NCBI GenBank assembly: GCA_965656195.1
Contig: CBFHJL010000001.1
Span: 62,001-126,000, forward strand
DNA length: 64,000 nt
Reading direction: 5' to 3'
Source of the DNA: Brumimicrobium sp965656195
GTDB taxonomy: Bacteria > Bacteroidota > Bacteroidia > Flavobacteriales_D > Crocinitomicaceae
The position numbers were made by a program, and so were the translations under genes. Of this stretch, positions 8,934 through 18,167 are shown in pieces. Every line of letters starts with the position of its first letter. The stretch's first letter is position 1. Below the pieces are notes generated by a model. The model saw only the letters and a list, made by a program, of their open reading frames with translations. It ran no database searches and was not told the origin of the DNA.

Positions 8934-10346
8934 GTGATAGATAAGATTAAGTTTGGGACCGATGGCTGGAGAGCAATAATCGGAGATACATATACGATAA
9001 ACAACGTAGCGAGAGTAGCGGAAGCATCTGCAAAGTGGGTGATGAGAGAAAACCCTAATGCAGCGAGTATTATAATTGGTCACGATTGCAGATTTAACGG
9101 ACCATTATTCATGGATGTTGCGATCAAGGTATTCGTTGATGCAGGTATCAAAGTATACTATGCTGAAGGCTTTGTCTCTACGCCGATGGTGTCAATGGGA
9201 GCAAACACGTACAATTGTGATTTAGGAGTGGTGTTGACTGCTTCGCATAATCCTCCTTCGTATGGCGGATATAAATTGAAATCAAAAGAAGGTGGACCGT
9301 TATCTCCAGAGAAAGTGCAGGAGGTAGAGGATATGATTGAAGATCAGCCAAAGGCTGGAATTCGTGACATCGACTTATCAGATGCATCGGACAGAGGTTT
9401 GATCGTTAAGGTTGACCTAGAGAAAGAATATATCGATGCAGTTAAGAAAAGCTTCGATATTGATGCGATAAAGAATTCAGGAATGCGTTTGGCGTATGAT
9501 GCTATGTATGGTGCAGGTCAGAATGTACTGAAGCAATTGTTCCCGAAAATGGATTTCTTGCATTGTGATTTCAATCCTGGTTTTATGGGGCAAGCTCCTG
9601 AGCCAATAGCTAAGAACCTCCAGGAACTTGAGGCTTTTATCAAGAAAGAAGGAAATATAGAATCTGCACTTGCTACAGATGGTGATGCAGATAGAATAGG
9701 GTTATACAACAAGAAAGGAGAGTTTGTAGATTCACACCATATCATTCTTTTATTGATTCACTATTTAGTGAAATACAAAGGAATGTCTGGAAAAGTAGTT
9801 ACTGCATTCAGTTGTACGCCTAAGATCGAGAAAATGTGTGAGCATTATGGTTTAGAGCACCAAACTGTAAAGATCGGGTTCAAGCATGTTGCGGGAATTA
9901 TGATCACAGAGGATGTGCTGCTCGGTGGAGAAGAATCTGGTGGTATTGCTACCAAAGGACATATTCCTGAAAGAGATGGCATTTGGATGGGAATGATCGT
10001 CTGGGAATTCATGGCGAAATCTGGTAAGTCGCTTGAAGAATTGATCAACGAAGTGTACGAAATTGTAGGTGAATTCAAATTCGAGAGAAGCGATTTACAT
10101 ATCAATGAACAGTTGAAGCAAGAAATAATAGTGAATTGTAAATCAGATAAATACACTTCTTTCGGTGATTACGAAGTTCAACGTGTAGAAACGATAGATG
10201 GATTCAAATTTCACTTTCCAAATGACCGATGGGTGATGATTCGTCCTTCTGGAACGGAGCCAGTATTGAGAGTCTATGCTGAGGCGCCAACTATTGAAGA
10301 AGTTCGTACAATATTAGCGCAAACTGAGCAAGAGATTAAAAAGTAA
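8934..10346 (+). CDS. phosphoglucomutase/phosphomannomutase family protein
   Basis: Alpha-D-phosphohexomutase of 470 residues. All four active-site signatures are present: the catalytic phosphoserine loop TASHNPPSYGG (about residues 102-112), the metal-binding loop ATDGDADRIG (about 247-256), the sugar-binding loop GGEESGG (about 327-333) and the phosphate-binding loop RPSGTEPVLR (about 439-448). Whether glucose, mannose or glucosamine phosphates are used cannot be told from sequence. It starts with GTG at 8934; no in-frame ATG gives a better N-terminus. It is the first gene of a rightward run, with aroC 5 nt downstream. Confidence 0.93.
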   Translation: MIDKIKFGTDGWRAIIGDTYTINNVARVAEASAKWVMRENPNAASIIIGHDCRFNGPLFMDVAIKVFVDAGIKVYYAEGFVSTPMVSMGANTYNCDLGVVLTASHNPPSYGGYKLKSKEGGPLSPEKVQEVEDMIEDQPKAGIRDIDLSDASDRGLIVKVDLEKEYIDAVKKSFDIDAIKNSGMRLAYDAMYGAGQNVLKQLFPKMDFLHCDFNPGFMGQAPEPIAKNLQELEAFIKKEGNIESALATDGDADRIGLYNKKGEFVDSHHIILLLIHYLVKYKGMSGKVVTAFSCTPKIEKMCEHYGLEHQTVKIGFKHVAGIMITEDVLLGGEESGGIATKGHIPERDGIWMGMIVWEFMAKSGKSLEELINEVYEIVGEFKFERSDLHINEQLKQEIIVNCKSDKYTSFGDYEVQRVETIDGFKFHFPNDRWVMIRPSGTEPVLRVYAEAPTIEEVRTILAQTEQEIKK

Positions 10347-10351
10347 AAGTA

Positions 10352-11422
10352 ATGGCAGGAAATAGCTACGGAAAAACGTTTGTGTTGACCACTTTTGGTG
10401 AGTCGCACGGTGCGGCACTCGGAGGAGTGATCGAAGGCGTTCCTGCAAACATTAAAATTAACCTTGAGGAAGTTCAAAAGGAACTCGATCGCAGAAAGCC
10501 TGGCCAATCTGCAATCGTAACACAACGGAAAGAAGGTGATGAAGTAGAGTTTCTATCTGGATTATTCGATGGTAAAACAACAGGCACACCAATTGGGTTT
10601 ACGATTCGAAATGCCAATCAAAAGTCCAAAGATTACGATCATATAAAAGATAAGTACCGACCTTCCCATGCAGATTTCACGTATGACAAGAAATACGAGA
10701 ATAGAGACTATAGAGGTGGAGGGCGTTCAAGCGCACGAGAAACTGTTTGTAGAGTAGTCGCTGGAGCAGTAGCGAAGCAAATACTTGCACAAAAGGGAAT
10801 CGTAGTTGATGCATTTGTTTCTGCCGTTGGAGAGATTGTATTAAATGAGAATTTGGCAACCATTGAGCTTCCAAGACAAGAGAATATCGTTCGATGTCCT
10901 GATTCAGATGTAGCAGAAAAGATGATTGACTATCTGAAAGCTGTTCGAAAAGAAGGTGACACTGTGGGTGGAGTGATTTCTTGCCGGGTTCAAGGCGTCC
11001 CAGTTGGATTGGGAGAACCTGTTTTCGATAAGCTTCATGCTGATCTTGGAAAGGGATTACTTTCAATCAATGCAGTTAAAGGCTTTGAATTTGGAAGTGG
11101 ATTCGAAGGTGCTAAAATGCGTGGCAGTCAGCACAATGATGAATTCAATACAGACGGTACAACCAAAACGAATTTCAGCGGTGGAGTGCAAGGCGGAATT
11201 TCTAATGGCGCAATGATTACGATGCGGATAGCATTTAAACCTATTGCTACCTTGATGAGAGACCAGAAAAGTATCGATAATAAAGGTAATGAGGTCACTG
11301 TTGAAGGTAAAGGTAGACACGATCCATGCGTGGTTCCAAGAGCAGTTCCTATTGTTGAATCTATGGTAGCCATAACTATTCTTGATCATTTATTAAGAAA
11401 TCAAACGACACATCTAGCATAA
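10352..11422 (+). CDS. aroC: chorismate synthase
   Basis: FMN-dependent last step of the shikimate pathway, converting EPSP to chorismate. The 356-residue length is normal for the family. Signatures seen: GESHGAALGGVIEGVPA near the N-terminus, the RGGGRSSARET motif (about residues 125-135) and the C-terminal RHDPCVVPRAVPIVE. It starts 5 nt after the phosphomutase, and its stop codon overlaps the next start by 1 nt (TAATG), indicating an operon and translational coupling. Confidence 0.97.
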   Translation: MAGNSYGKTFVLTTFGESHGAALGGVIEGVPANIKINLEEVQKELDRRKPGQSAIVTQRKEGDEVEFLSGLFDGKTTGTPIGFTIRNANQKSKDYDHIKDKYRPSHADFTYDKKYENRDYRGGGRSSARETVCRVVAGAVAKQILAQKGIVVDAFVSAVGEIVLNENLATIELPRQENIVRCPDSDVAEKMIDYLKAVRKEGDTVGGVISCRVQGVPVGLGEPVFDKLHADLGKGLLSINAVKGFEFGSGFEGAKMRGSQHNDEFNTDGTTKTNFSGGVQGGISNGAMITMRIAFKPIATLMRDQKSIDNKGNEVTVEGKGRHDPCVVPRAVPIVESMVAITILDHLLRNQTTHLA

Positions 11423-12810
11423 TGACAAAAAAGAACAAAAAGAAGAAATTAGCACTTCATTGGAAGATTTTAATTGGAATGTTTGCCGGCGTTTTGTTTA
11501 GCTTGGTTTTGGTTAGTACTTCTTGGGGTTCTGATATGATAACGCATAAAGTAGGAGGTAAGGATGTAGAAATTTCTCGAGCGGCACTTTTTGTTAAGAA
11601 TTGGATTAAACCATTTGGTAACATGTTTATCAATGCGCTTAAACTAATTGCAGTCCCATTAATTCTAGCTTCTTTGATCAAAGGTGTATCCGATCTGAAA
11701 GATATATCAAAGCTTTCTAAAATGGGTTTAAGAACTATTCTGACCTACATTACTACAACTGTATTAGCCGTATCCATTGGTTTGGTTATTGTAAATATGA
11801 TCAATCCTGGAAAATCTATTTCAGAAGAGACCCGGAATGATTTGATAGAGAGCTACAGTGGTGATGCTGACTCTAAAATAAAAGATGCTGAAAAACAAAA
11901 AGAGTCTGGTCCTCTGCAAGCATTGGAAGATTTAATTCCAAGCAATATATTTGGGGCTGCTTCTAATAATGGCAATATGCTTCAAGTGATTGTGTTCGCC
12001 ATCTTTTTTGGAATTGGATTGATTCTTATTCCGGCTGATAAGTCAACACCAGTAAAAGCATTTTTCGATGGTTTCAATGAAGTAATTCTAAAGCTAATAG
12101 ATTTAATAATGCTTGCAGCTCCCATTGGAGTTTTTGCGTTATTAGCGGGATTAGTGGTAGAATCGCCTAGTCAGGATCTGTTCGTTGCTTTACTCTGGTA
12201 CGCCGTGAGCGTAGTGATAGGCTTACTGCTTATGATTGTTTTGTATACTTTGATCGTCTATATTTTTACGGGAAAGAATCCAAAATATTTTTTAGGTGGA
12301 ATTGCTCCTGCACAGCTGTTAGCTTTTAGTACAAGTTCTTCAGCGGCAACACTTCCTGTTACGATGGAAAGAGTAGAAGAACATTTAGGTGTCAAAGAAG
12401 AAGTTACAAGTTTCGTTTTGCCAATTGGTGCTACAATTAACATGGATGGAACAAGTTTGTATCAAGCCGTTGCAGCTATTTTCATTGCTCAAGCATTTGG
12501 GATGGACCTTTCGATGTCAGCTCAATTGGGTATTGTAGCTACGGCAACATTAGCAAGTATTGGTTCTGCAGCGGTTCCTGGTGCCGGAATGGTAATGCTT
12601 GTAATTGTTTTGGCTCAAGCTGGAATTCCGGAGGCTGGATTGGCATTGATCTTTGCAATTGATCGTCCGCTGGATATGTTGCGCACAACTGTAAATGTTA
12701 CTGGTGATGCAGCAGTTTCTATGCTCATTGGTAAGTCGCTTGGTAAACTTGGTGAACCAGAAATAAAAGATTGGGATGATAATTATCAGCCAGCTGACAC
12801 GGACTCATGA
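11422..12810 (+). CDS. dicarboxylate/amino acid:cation symporter (DAACS family)
   Basis: Inner-membrane transporter of the glutamate/dicarboxylate:cation symporter family (SLC1/GltPh fold), 462 residues. Diagnostic segments are the serine-rich hairpin FSTSSSAATLPVTM (about residues 300-313), GATINMDGTSLYQAVAAIF (about 336-354) and the C-terminal IDRPLDMLRTTVNVTGDA. An acidic, Lys-rich loop near residues 140-165 links early helices. The substrate (glutamate, aspartate or C4-dicarboxylate) cannot be assigned. It overlaps aroC by 1 nt and the following small membrane gene by 4 nt (ATGA). Confidence 0.93.
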   Translation: MTKKNKKKKLALHWKILIGMFAGVLFSLVLVSTSWGSDMITHKVGGKDVEISRAALFVKNWIKPFGNMFINALKLIAVPLILASLIKGVSDLKDISKLSKMGLRTILTYITTTVLAVSIGLVIVNMINPGKSISEETRNDLIESYSGDADSKIKDAEKQKESGPLQALEDLIPSNIFGAASNNGNMLQVIVFAIFFGIGLILIPADKSTPVKAFFDGFNEVILKLIDLIMLAAPIGVFALLAGLVVESPSQDLFVALLWYAVSVVIGLLLMIVLYTLIVYIFTGKNPKYFLGGIAPAQLLAFSTSSSAATLPVTMERVEEHLGVKEEVTSFVLPIGATINMDGTSLYQAVAAIFIAQAFGMDLSMSAQLGIVATATLASIGSAAVPGAGMVMLVIVLAQAGIPEAGLALIFAIDRPLDMLRTTVNVTGDAAVSMLIGKSLGKLGEPEIKDWDDNYQPADTDS

Positions 12811-13181
12811 GAGGTTTGAAATTAATAGATATTGTACTTCAGGGAACGGCTCTAATGATAGGGTTGATGTTTCTATTCGTATTTGGAGGTTCGGGGTATC
12901 TATATTGGATTAATATCGGAATTTTAGGCTGGATTGTAATCAGTTCGATATTACACTTTTTAATTGCTAAAAAGCTGAGTACTGGCAGAATAATCTATAT
13001 TTCGATATACGGTCTGTCAATTCTTATAGGTGTTATTGCTCATTTCTCGGAAGTAAGTTTTGGAAGAATAAATTTCTATCTTCAACCCCTGTCTTATCTA
13101 TTCATCCTATTCTACTTAGTACTATCGATTACGGAGTATCAGGAATATAGAATTCCTAAAGAGGACACATTAGACTTTTAA
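12807..13181 (+). CDS. small hypothetical membrane protein
   Basis: A 124-residue protein with about four hydrophobic helices (residues 8-28, 31-50, 60-82 and 88-110) and a short charged tail. The start overlaps the symporter stop as ATGA, so translation is probably coupled. Its stop overlaps that of the convergent DUF5916 gene in a shared TTAA. I do not recognise the family. Confidence 0.65.
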   Translation: MRGLKLIDIVLQGTALMIGLMFLFVFGGSGYLYWINIGILGWIVISSILHFLIAKKLSTGRIIYISIYGLSILIGVIAHFSEVSFGRINFYLQPLSYLFILFYLVLSITEYQEYRIPKEDTLDF

Positions 13182-15676
13182 AGAGCAAATTCTCCTGTGT
13201 AACTCATTTCATCTTTATCTCTTTTACGTTGGAGCATTTTCTTAATTTGCTGATAGTCCAAAAAGTAAACGACTCTTAAAGAAATACTATTGAGTTGATC
13301 TGCCTGAAGCGTTCTTTCAAGATTATTAAGGAATTCAATCTGTGATTCACTGTCTGTTGTGAAGATGTTATTCTTCCACACTAAGTTTAACTCACTGGCT
13401 GGTGAGAAGATCCATCTGTATACCATGTCTATACTAAACGCATTGAAGCTAGTGTTATATTTAGGAGTACCATCATAGGTTGTTTCATCAATAGATACAT
13501 CACTTAACGAACCATCCAAATTGAGTTCGAAAAAATTGTCGTAATTCACAGTTGACCAATAGTGCCTTAGTCTCATTGTAACTCCTGACTTATTATTGAT
13601 TGTATACCTAAAGTCAACTGTGTTGGTTGTAGTTATAACATCTCGCTCCCCGAAAATAGGACCTTCACTGTTTGGTTGATTTCCGATGAATGGAATGGCA
13701 TAGCCCTGTTGGTTCGTATTGAAGTTTTGTTCAAAAGAATAAACGAGGAAAATATGATTTCCAAGTCTGAAACGCGGCGAGATGCGATAACTGAAGTCAG
13801 ACCAATTCGTGTTTTGATAGCTACGTGCATCTATATTTGCATCCAATGCGAACGCTTTTTGATAATTTGATGATAGCCATAACCCGCCACCGAAGTGTCG
13901 AGGAATTAAGAAGTAATACCCATCCGTCCTCGGTTCAAAAAAGTCCTTGCGAGGCGTGTAAATACCGCTAAAATTCAAACCAAAAGTGTGGAATTTTCGG
14001 TTCGTTGCACCAAGTTGACCATTGTAACCTAAACCAATAAACTCATTTGGATTATACAGTCGACTATAAGTGTTATTGAAATTACTCCAGAGTCTATTTA
14101 ATTTCCAGAAAGGCTTGAAAATACGATAGCCTAATCCAGCTGAAATATCTCGTTTATTATTGTTCGTAAGGAATCCTAAGTCATTAGGGTCATATGTATC
14201 GTTTTGCTCAGCATAATTTAGGTTGTATGTAAACCTTCCCGTTTGTTTTCCAATACCAATTCCGAGGCTATGACCAAATTCGTTATTTATGGAAGCGTAC
14301 TTTTGAGAAAGGGCCGCATTTGCATTGATAAAAAACTTATTGTCTTTTGTATTTAAATTAGTACTTAATGCAGTCACATTTGCATCATAGGTAGACCCAG
14401 CTCTCCAAACATTTGTATTGGTGAAAGTAAATGAACTATTGTTTTTTAGATTTTGATCAAATACCATTACATTGTAATTGGACAAAGGAGCTACTTGAAC
14501 TTCTCTTTTTTGTCGAGAAATGGTATCTTCAAGCAATGCGAATTGTCTTCCCGTAACTCCGTTAAATACTCCTATACCTAGACCGCCCTTTGTTCTTCCA
14601 GAAAACTTAGTTGCATTTATTAAAGGAGTGTTTGAAGGTTGAGAGATCACAATTTCGTCATCTTCAATTGCCGTATTTATATTACTCAGGTTAATAGGTC
14701 GACCACCAACTCGTCTGCTGTAGAAATGTCCTGTCTTCTCAAAAAGTTCAGTTCCTTCGTTAAAAAAAGGTCTGTTTTCAGCAAAGAAAACTTCGAAAGG
14801 ACTTAAGTTAAGTACAACATTATCTGTCACAACTTGACCAAAATCTGGGATCAATGTCATGTCAATGGTGAAAGCTTCATTGATACCGTATTTTATATCC
14901 ATTCCACCATTTAAGTCAAATGAAACATCATCGGCAAATTCACCAGTAATAGGGTAGTGCTCTGCATATGATGACAGATATGGAGAGAAGAATAGCCTTA
15001 AAGGAGGTTCTAAATCACGTAATCCGCTCAATGTTCCAGCTTGAGTTACAACGTTGTCAAGATCGGGCTTGACTATATTCCATGTAGCTTCTTCACGATT
15101 TTCACTTATGTAGCGCGTGAAATTAATCCCCCAATCTTGTATTTTCTCCTCTGAAAATCGAATAGCACCATATGGAATTTTCATTTCAACAGTATATCGA
15201 TTTTCATAGTGCTGTACTTTCGAATACCAAATCATATTTAGTTTTGAATTGTATTGATTTGCGTAAATTTTAGCGTCATACTGTACGCCCTCAGTAGAAA
15301 CAGAAAATACAAACCCATTCAATTGATCTTGGTATGTATCGAGAAGGACAGAGAAATAATCCGTGTTAGAATTGTAGCTATCACGTTGTGAAAGCACACG
15401 TGAAATAGAATTAGAATCTGAATAACAAATGGCGGCAATGTAAATGGCTTCGTTATCATAAACAATTCTAACCGTTGTGCTATCGGTTGCAGGTTGTCCA
15501 GCGTCAGGCTCTGTTTGTGTAAAACCTCGAGCTATTGGAACTGATTGCCAAATCGGTTCATTTAGCTTTCCATCAACCTCAATTTCAGTTGAAAGTCGAG
15601 TAGCATCAATAACTCTTTGCCCAAAAGAATGACTGGATAACAGAATGAATACTATATATAACAATGGGGATTTCAC
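13178..15676 (-). CDS. DUF5916 / CBM9-like outer-membrane protein
   Basis: Large exported protein of about 832 residues. A signal peptide (SPLLYIVFILLSSHSFGQ) is followed by a carbohydrate-binding family 9-like domain (about residues 20-200; EIEVDGKLNEPIWQ, FSVLLDTYQDQLNGFVFSV). The rest is the DUF5916 region, rich in amphipathic strands (FFAENRPFFNEGTELFEK, TGRFTYNLNYAEQND), consistent with an outer-membrane barrel. I chose the GTG at 15676: it begins a clean signal peptide, whereas an upstream TTG at 15691 would place an exact -7 promoter element (15681-15688) inside the coding region. Substrate and function are unknown. Confidence 0.82.
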   Translation of the reverse strand: MKSPLLYIVFILLSSHSFGQRVIDATRLSTEIEVDGKLNEPIWQSVPIARGFTQTEPDAGQPATDSTTVRIVYDNEAIYIAAICYSDSNSISRVLSQRDSYNSNTDYFSVLLDTYQDQLNGFVFSVSTEGVQYDAKIYANQYNSKLNMIWYSKVQHYENRYTVEMKIPYGAIRFSEEKIQDWGINFTRYISENREEATWNIVKPDLDNVVTQAGTLSGLRDLEPPLRLFFSPYLSSYAEHYPITGEFADDVSFDLNGGMDIKYGINEAFTIDMTLIPDFGQVVTDNVVLNLSPFEVFFAENRPFFNEGTELFEKTGHFYSRRVGGRPINLSNINTAIEDDEIVISQPSNTPLINATKFSGRTKGGLGIGVFNGVTGRQFALLEDTISRQKREVQVAPLSNYNVMVFDQNLKNNSSFTFTNTNVWRAGSTYDANVTALSTNLNTKDNKFFINANAALSQKYASINNEFGHSLGIGIGKQTGRFTYNLNYAEQNDTYDPNDLGFLTNNNKRDISAGLGYRIFKPFWKLNRLWSNFNNTYSRLYNPNEFIGLGYNGQLGATNRKFHTFGLNFSGIYTPRKDFFEPRTDGYYFLIPRHFGGGLWLSSNYQKAFALDANIDARSYQNTNWSDFSYRISPRFRLGNHIFLVYSFEQNFNTNQQGYAIPFIGNQPNSEGPIFGERDVITTTNTVDFRYTINNKSGVTMRLRHYWSTVNYDNFFELNLDGSLSDVSIDETTYDGTPKYNTSFNAFSIDMVYRWIFSPASELNLVWKNNIFTTDSESQIEFLNNLERTLQADQLNSISLRVVYFLDYQQIKKMLQRKRDKDEMSYTGEFAL

Positions 15677-15680
15677 GCCG

Positions 15681-15688
15681 CAAATATA
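15681..15688 (-). promoter_or_regulatory. predicted -7 element of the DUF5916 gene
   Basis: Minus strand reads TATATTTG, an exact TAnnTTTG match, only 5 nt before the GTG start at 15676. Transcription from here would begin at or next to the start codon, giving a leaderless or nearly leaderless mRNA. No clear -33 element at the usual distance. Confidence 0.4.
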
Positions 15689-15807
15689 CAATTCTCAAAA
15701 ATGGAAATCGCCTTCAGTTAATTTTGAAACAAAGAAATTCCTTCATTTGATTGAGATAGGACAAAGAGAAGCCTCAAATAGACAAGAAATAGAGGTTTTT
15801 TATTGAT

Positions 15808-15852
15808 ATTGTTAATTACACCTAACTTTTCGTTCAAATTGTTAATAACACC
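15808..15852 (+). repeat. pair of 15-nt direct repeats upstream of gyrB
   Basis: ATTGTTAATTACACC at 15808-15822 and ATTGTTAATAACACC at 15838-15852 differ at one base and are exactly 30 nt apart. They lie just upstream of the gyrB promoter. The GTTAATAAC core resembles AT-rich boxes around replication origins in this phylum, but dnaA is not in the window. Confidence 0.5.
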
Positions 15853-15873
15853 GTGGAAAAACACCTATTCACC

Positions 15874-15906
15874 TTGAATTATCATGATAATGAATTCGTA
15901 TCTTTG
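15874..15906 (+). promoter_or_regulatory. gyrB promoter with embedded palindrome
   Basis: TTG at 15874-15876, 22 nt, then TATCTTTG at 15899-15906, an exact -7 consensus. The spacer contains a perfect 14-bp palindrome, ATTATCATGATAAT, at 15878-15891, which could be an operator. Transcription would start near 15912, downstream of the alternative ATG at 15884, which supports the gyrB start at 15965. Confidence 0.6.
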
Positions 15907-15964
15907 TTCGTACGCCGTGTTTGTTTGGCGTATATATTATACAGAAATAACTAACGATATAAAG

Positions 15965-17926
15965 ATGAGCGAAGAAGCAAAAAACAGAGACGATTACTCT
16001 GCGGATAATATTCAGATCCTCGAAGGGTTAGAGGCCGTAAGAAAACGTCCAGCCATGTATATTGGTGATGTTGGAGTGAAGGGTTTACACCACTTGGTAT
16101 ATGAGGTGATCGACAACTCTATCGATGAGGCGATGGGTGGTTACTGTGATACGATTAAAGTCGGTATTCATGAAGGGAACTCAATATCTGTTGAAGATAA
16201 TGGTCGTGGTATTCCTGTTTCCTTGCATAAGAAAGAGAATAAGTCGGCCCTTGAGGTTGTAATGACTGTCCTCCATGCAGGTGGTAAGTTTGATAAGGAT
16301 ACTTACAAGGTATCTGGTGGATTGCACGGTGTAGGTGTTTCATGTGTTAACGCATTATCAAGCGACCTGAAGGCTACTGTATATAGAGAAGGTAAAATAT
16401 TTCAGCAAGAATATAAAATTGGTGTACCTCAATACGATGTTAAGGAAGTTGGGACAACTGAATTAAATGGAACAGTTATTACGTTTACTCCAGACGATTC
16501 AATCTTTGAGGATATCACGTATAACTTTGAAACATTAAAAGCGCGTATGCGAGAGCTAGCGTTTTTGAACAAAGGGATTACAATCACAATCACAGATCAT
16601 CGAGAGAGTGCAAAAGATGAGGATGATAATTCTCCGAGTGAAGTATTTCATTCAGAAGGTGGACTTAGTGAGTTTGTTAAGTACTTAGATAAAAGTCGTG
16701 AGCAACTTACCGAAGATGTAATTCACGTTGAAGGAGAGAAAGATGGTGTTCCTGTTGAAGTAGCAATGGTTTATAACACATCTTATACGGAAAATATTCA
16801 GGCGTATGTAAACAATATTAATACACATGAAGGAGGTACTCACTTAACAGGTTTCCGTCGTGGTTTAACAAATACTCTTAAGAAGTATGCTGAGGACTCA
16901 GGTATGCTTACAAAAGAGAAAATTGAGATAACAGGGGATGACTTCCGTGAAGGACTTACAGCAGTTGTTTCTGTGAAAGTTGCAGAACCTCAATTTGAAG
17001 GTCAGACTAAAACGAAATTAGGTAACAGAGAGGTTCAGGCTCCAGTGTCTCAAGCTGTATCTGAAATGCTTTCGATTTATTTAGAAGAGCATCCGAACGA
17101 TGCCAAAAAGATCGTTGAGAAGATCATTATCGCTGCAAGAGCAAGAAACGCTGCTCGAAAAGCTCGTGAGATGGTTCAGCGTAAGAATGTAATGTCTGGA
17201 TCAGGTCTTCCTGGTAAATTGGCTGACTGCTCTTCGAAAGATCCTCATGAAAGTGAAGTTTATCTAGTAGAGGGTGACTCTGCCGGTGGAACAGCAAAAC
17301 AAGGTCGTGATAGACACTTCCAAGCGATAATGCCATTACGTGGTAAGATCTTGAACGTTGAGAAAGCGATGCAGCATAAGATTTTCGAAAACGAAGAGAT
17401 TAAGAATATCTATACTGCTCTTGGAGTTAGGGTTGGTACAGAAGAAGATGCAAAAGCGCTAAATACTGAAAAGCTTAGATATCATAAGGTAATAATCATG
17501 TGTGATGCCGATGTCGATGGTGCTCACATTGAAACCTTGATTTTAACATTCTTCTTCCGTTATATGAAGGAATTGATAGAGCAGGGGTATATTTACATTG
17601 CGACTCCACCGCTTTATTTATTAAAGAAAGGTGCAAAATCAGAATATGCTTGGGATGAAGAACAACGCGATAGAATAGTAGAGCAGATGCGTGGTAAATC
17701 ACCAGCCTCATCAGTGGGTATTCAACGTTATAAGGGTCTTGGTGAGATGAATGCTGAGCAACTGTGGGATACTACAATGAACCCAGAGAACAGAACATTA
17801 CGTCAAGTAACAATAGATAATGCTGCAGAATGTGATCAAATTTTCTCTATGTTAATGGGAGATGATGTTCCGCCACGGAGAGAGTTTATTGAGAAAAATG
17901 CAAAATATGCGAATGTTGATATTTAA
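15965..17926 (+). CDS. gyrB: DNA gyrase subunit B
   Basis: ATPase subunit of DNA gyrase, 653 residues, the short form without the large insertion of the E. coli enzyme. GHKL ATP-binding motifs include EVIDNSIDEAMGG, DNGRGIPV and GGLHGVGVSCVNALS. The TOPRIM domain shows EGDSAGGTAKQGRD and DADVDGAHIETLILTF, and the C-terminal signature is QRYKGLGEMNAEQLWDTT. An in-frame ATG at 15884 adds 27 residues, but these do not resemble any GyrB N-terminus and lie partly upstream of the predicted transcription start; MSEEAKNRDDYSADNIQ at 15965 matches the family. ParE is a close relative, but the motif spacing and length favour GyrB. A terminator follows. Confidence 0.95.
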   Translation: MSEEAKNRDDYSADNIQILEGLEAVRKRPAMYIGDVGVKGLHHLVYEVIDNSIDEAMGGYCDTIKVGIHEGNSISVEDNGRGIPVSLHKKENKSALEVVMTVLHAGGKFDKDTYKVSGGLHGVGVSCVNALSSDLKATVYREGKIFQQEYKIGVPQYDVKEVGTTELNGTVITFTPDDSIFEDITYNFETLKARMRELAFLNKGITITITDHRESAKDEDDNSPSEVFHSEGGLSEFVKYLDKSREQLTEDVIHVEGEKDGVPVEVAMVYNTSYTENIQAYVNNINTHEGGTHLTGFRRGLTNTLKKYAEDSGMLTKEKIEITGDDFREGLTAVVSVKVAEPQFEGQTKTKLGNREVQAPVSQAVSEMLSIYLEEHPNDAKKIVEKIIIAARARNAARKAREMVQRKNVMSGSGLPGKLADCSSKDPHESEVYLVEGDSAGGTAKQGRDRHFQAIMPLRGKILNVEKAMQHKIFENEEIKNIYTALGVRVGTEEDAKALNTEKLRYHKVIIMCDADVDGAHIETLILTFFFRYMKELIEQGYIYIATPPLYLLKKGAKSEYAWDEEQRDRIVEQMRGKSPASSVGIQRYKGLGEMNAEQLWDTTMNPENRTLRQVTIDNAAECDQIFSMLMGDDVPPRREFIEKNAKYANVDI

Positions 17927-17948
17927 TTAACTGAAGTAATAAGAATAT

Positions 17949-17978
17949 AAGCCGTGCATCCATGCACGGCTTTTTTAT
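17949..17978 (+). terminator. intrinsic terminator of gyrB
   Basis: AAGCCGTGC / GCACGGCTT, a 9-bp stem with a 6-nt loop (ATCCAT), followed by a run of T. Confidence 0.9.
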
Positions 17979-18047
17979 TTTTTAAAAATGAAGTTTCGAG
18001 AAATGAATAGAATATAGACTTATCTGTGATTATATAAAGCGTCTCAG

Positions 18048-18161
18048 TCATAAATACGCTATGTCAAAGCCGTGCCAGAGAGATGTGAATGCTGATGCCC
18101 GATCAGCATCTTGATAAATGATTTTACAAATCGTTTCGTCAAGGCTCCCGACCTCAGTGGT
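18048..18161 (-). other. open tail in frame with the GIY-YIG remnant, containing a 13-nt tRNA match and a hairpin
   Basis: On the minus strand, after three TAA codons at 18162-18170, the same frame as the GIY-YIG remnant stays open for 37 codons (TTEVGSLDETICKIIYQDAD and onward) to a TGA at 18048-18050. It includes CTGAGGTCGGGAG (18145-18157), identical to the tRNA-Met segment at 18459-18471, and an 8-bp inverted repeat with a 5-nt loop, ATGCTGAT / ATCAGCAT, at 18089-18109. It has no start codon of its own. It could be the decayed end of the nuclease gene or flanking target sequence. Confidence 0.45.
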
Positions 18162-18167
18162 TTATTA

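Noticed and set aside
10677..11389. Minus-strand frames opposite aroC
   Set aside because: They overlap one another and the conserved aroC gene; no recognisable protein.
15884..15964. 27-residue N-terminal extension of GyrB from ATG at 15884
   Set aside because: It does not look like any GyrB N-terminus and begins upstream of the transcription start predicted from TATCTTTG at 15899-15906.
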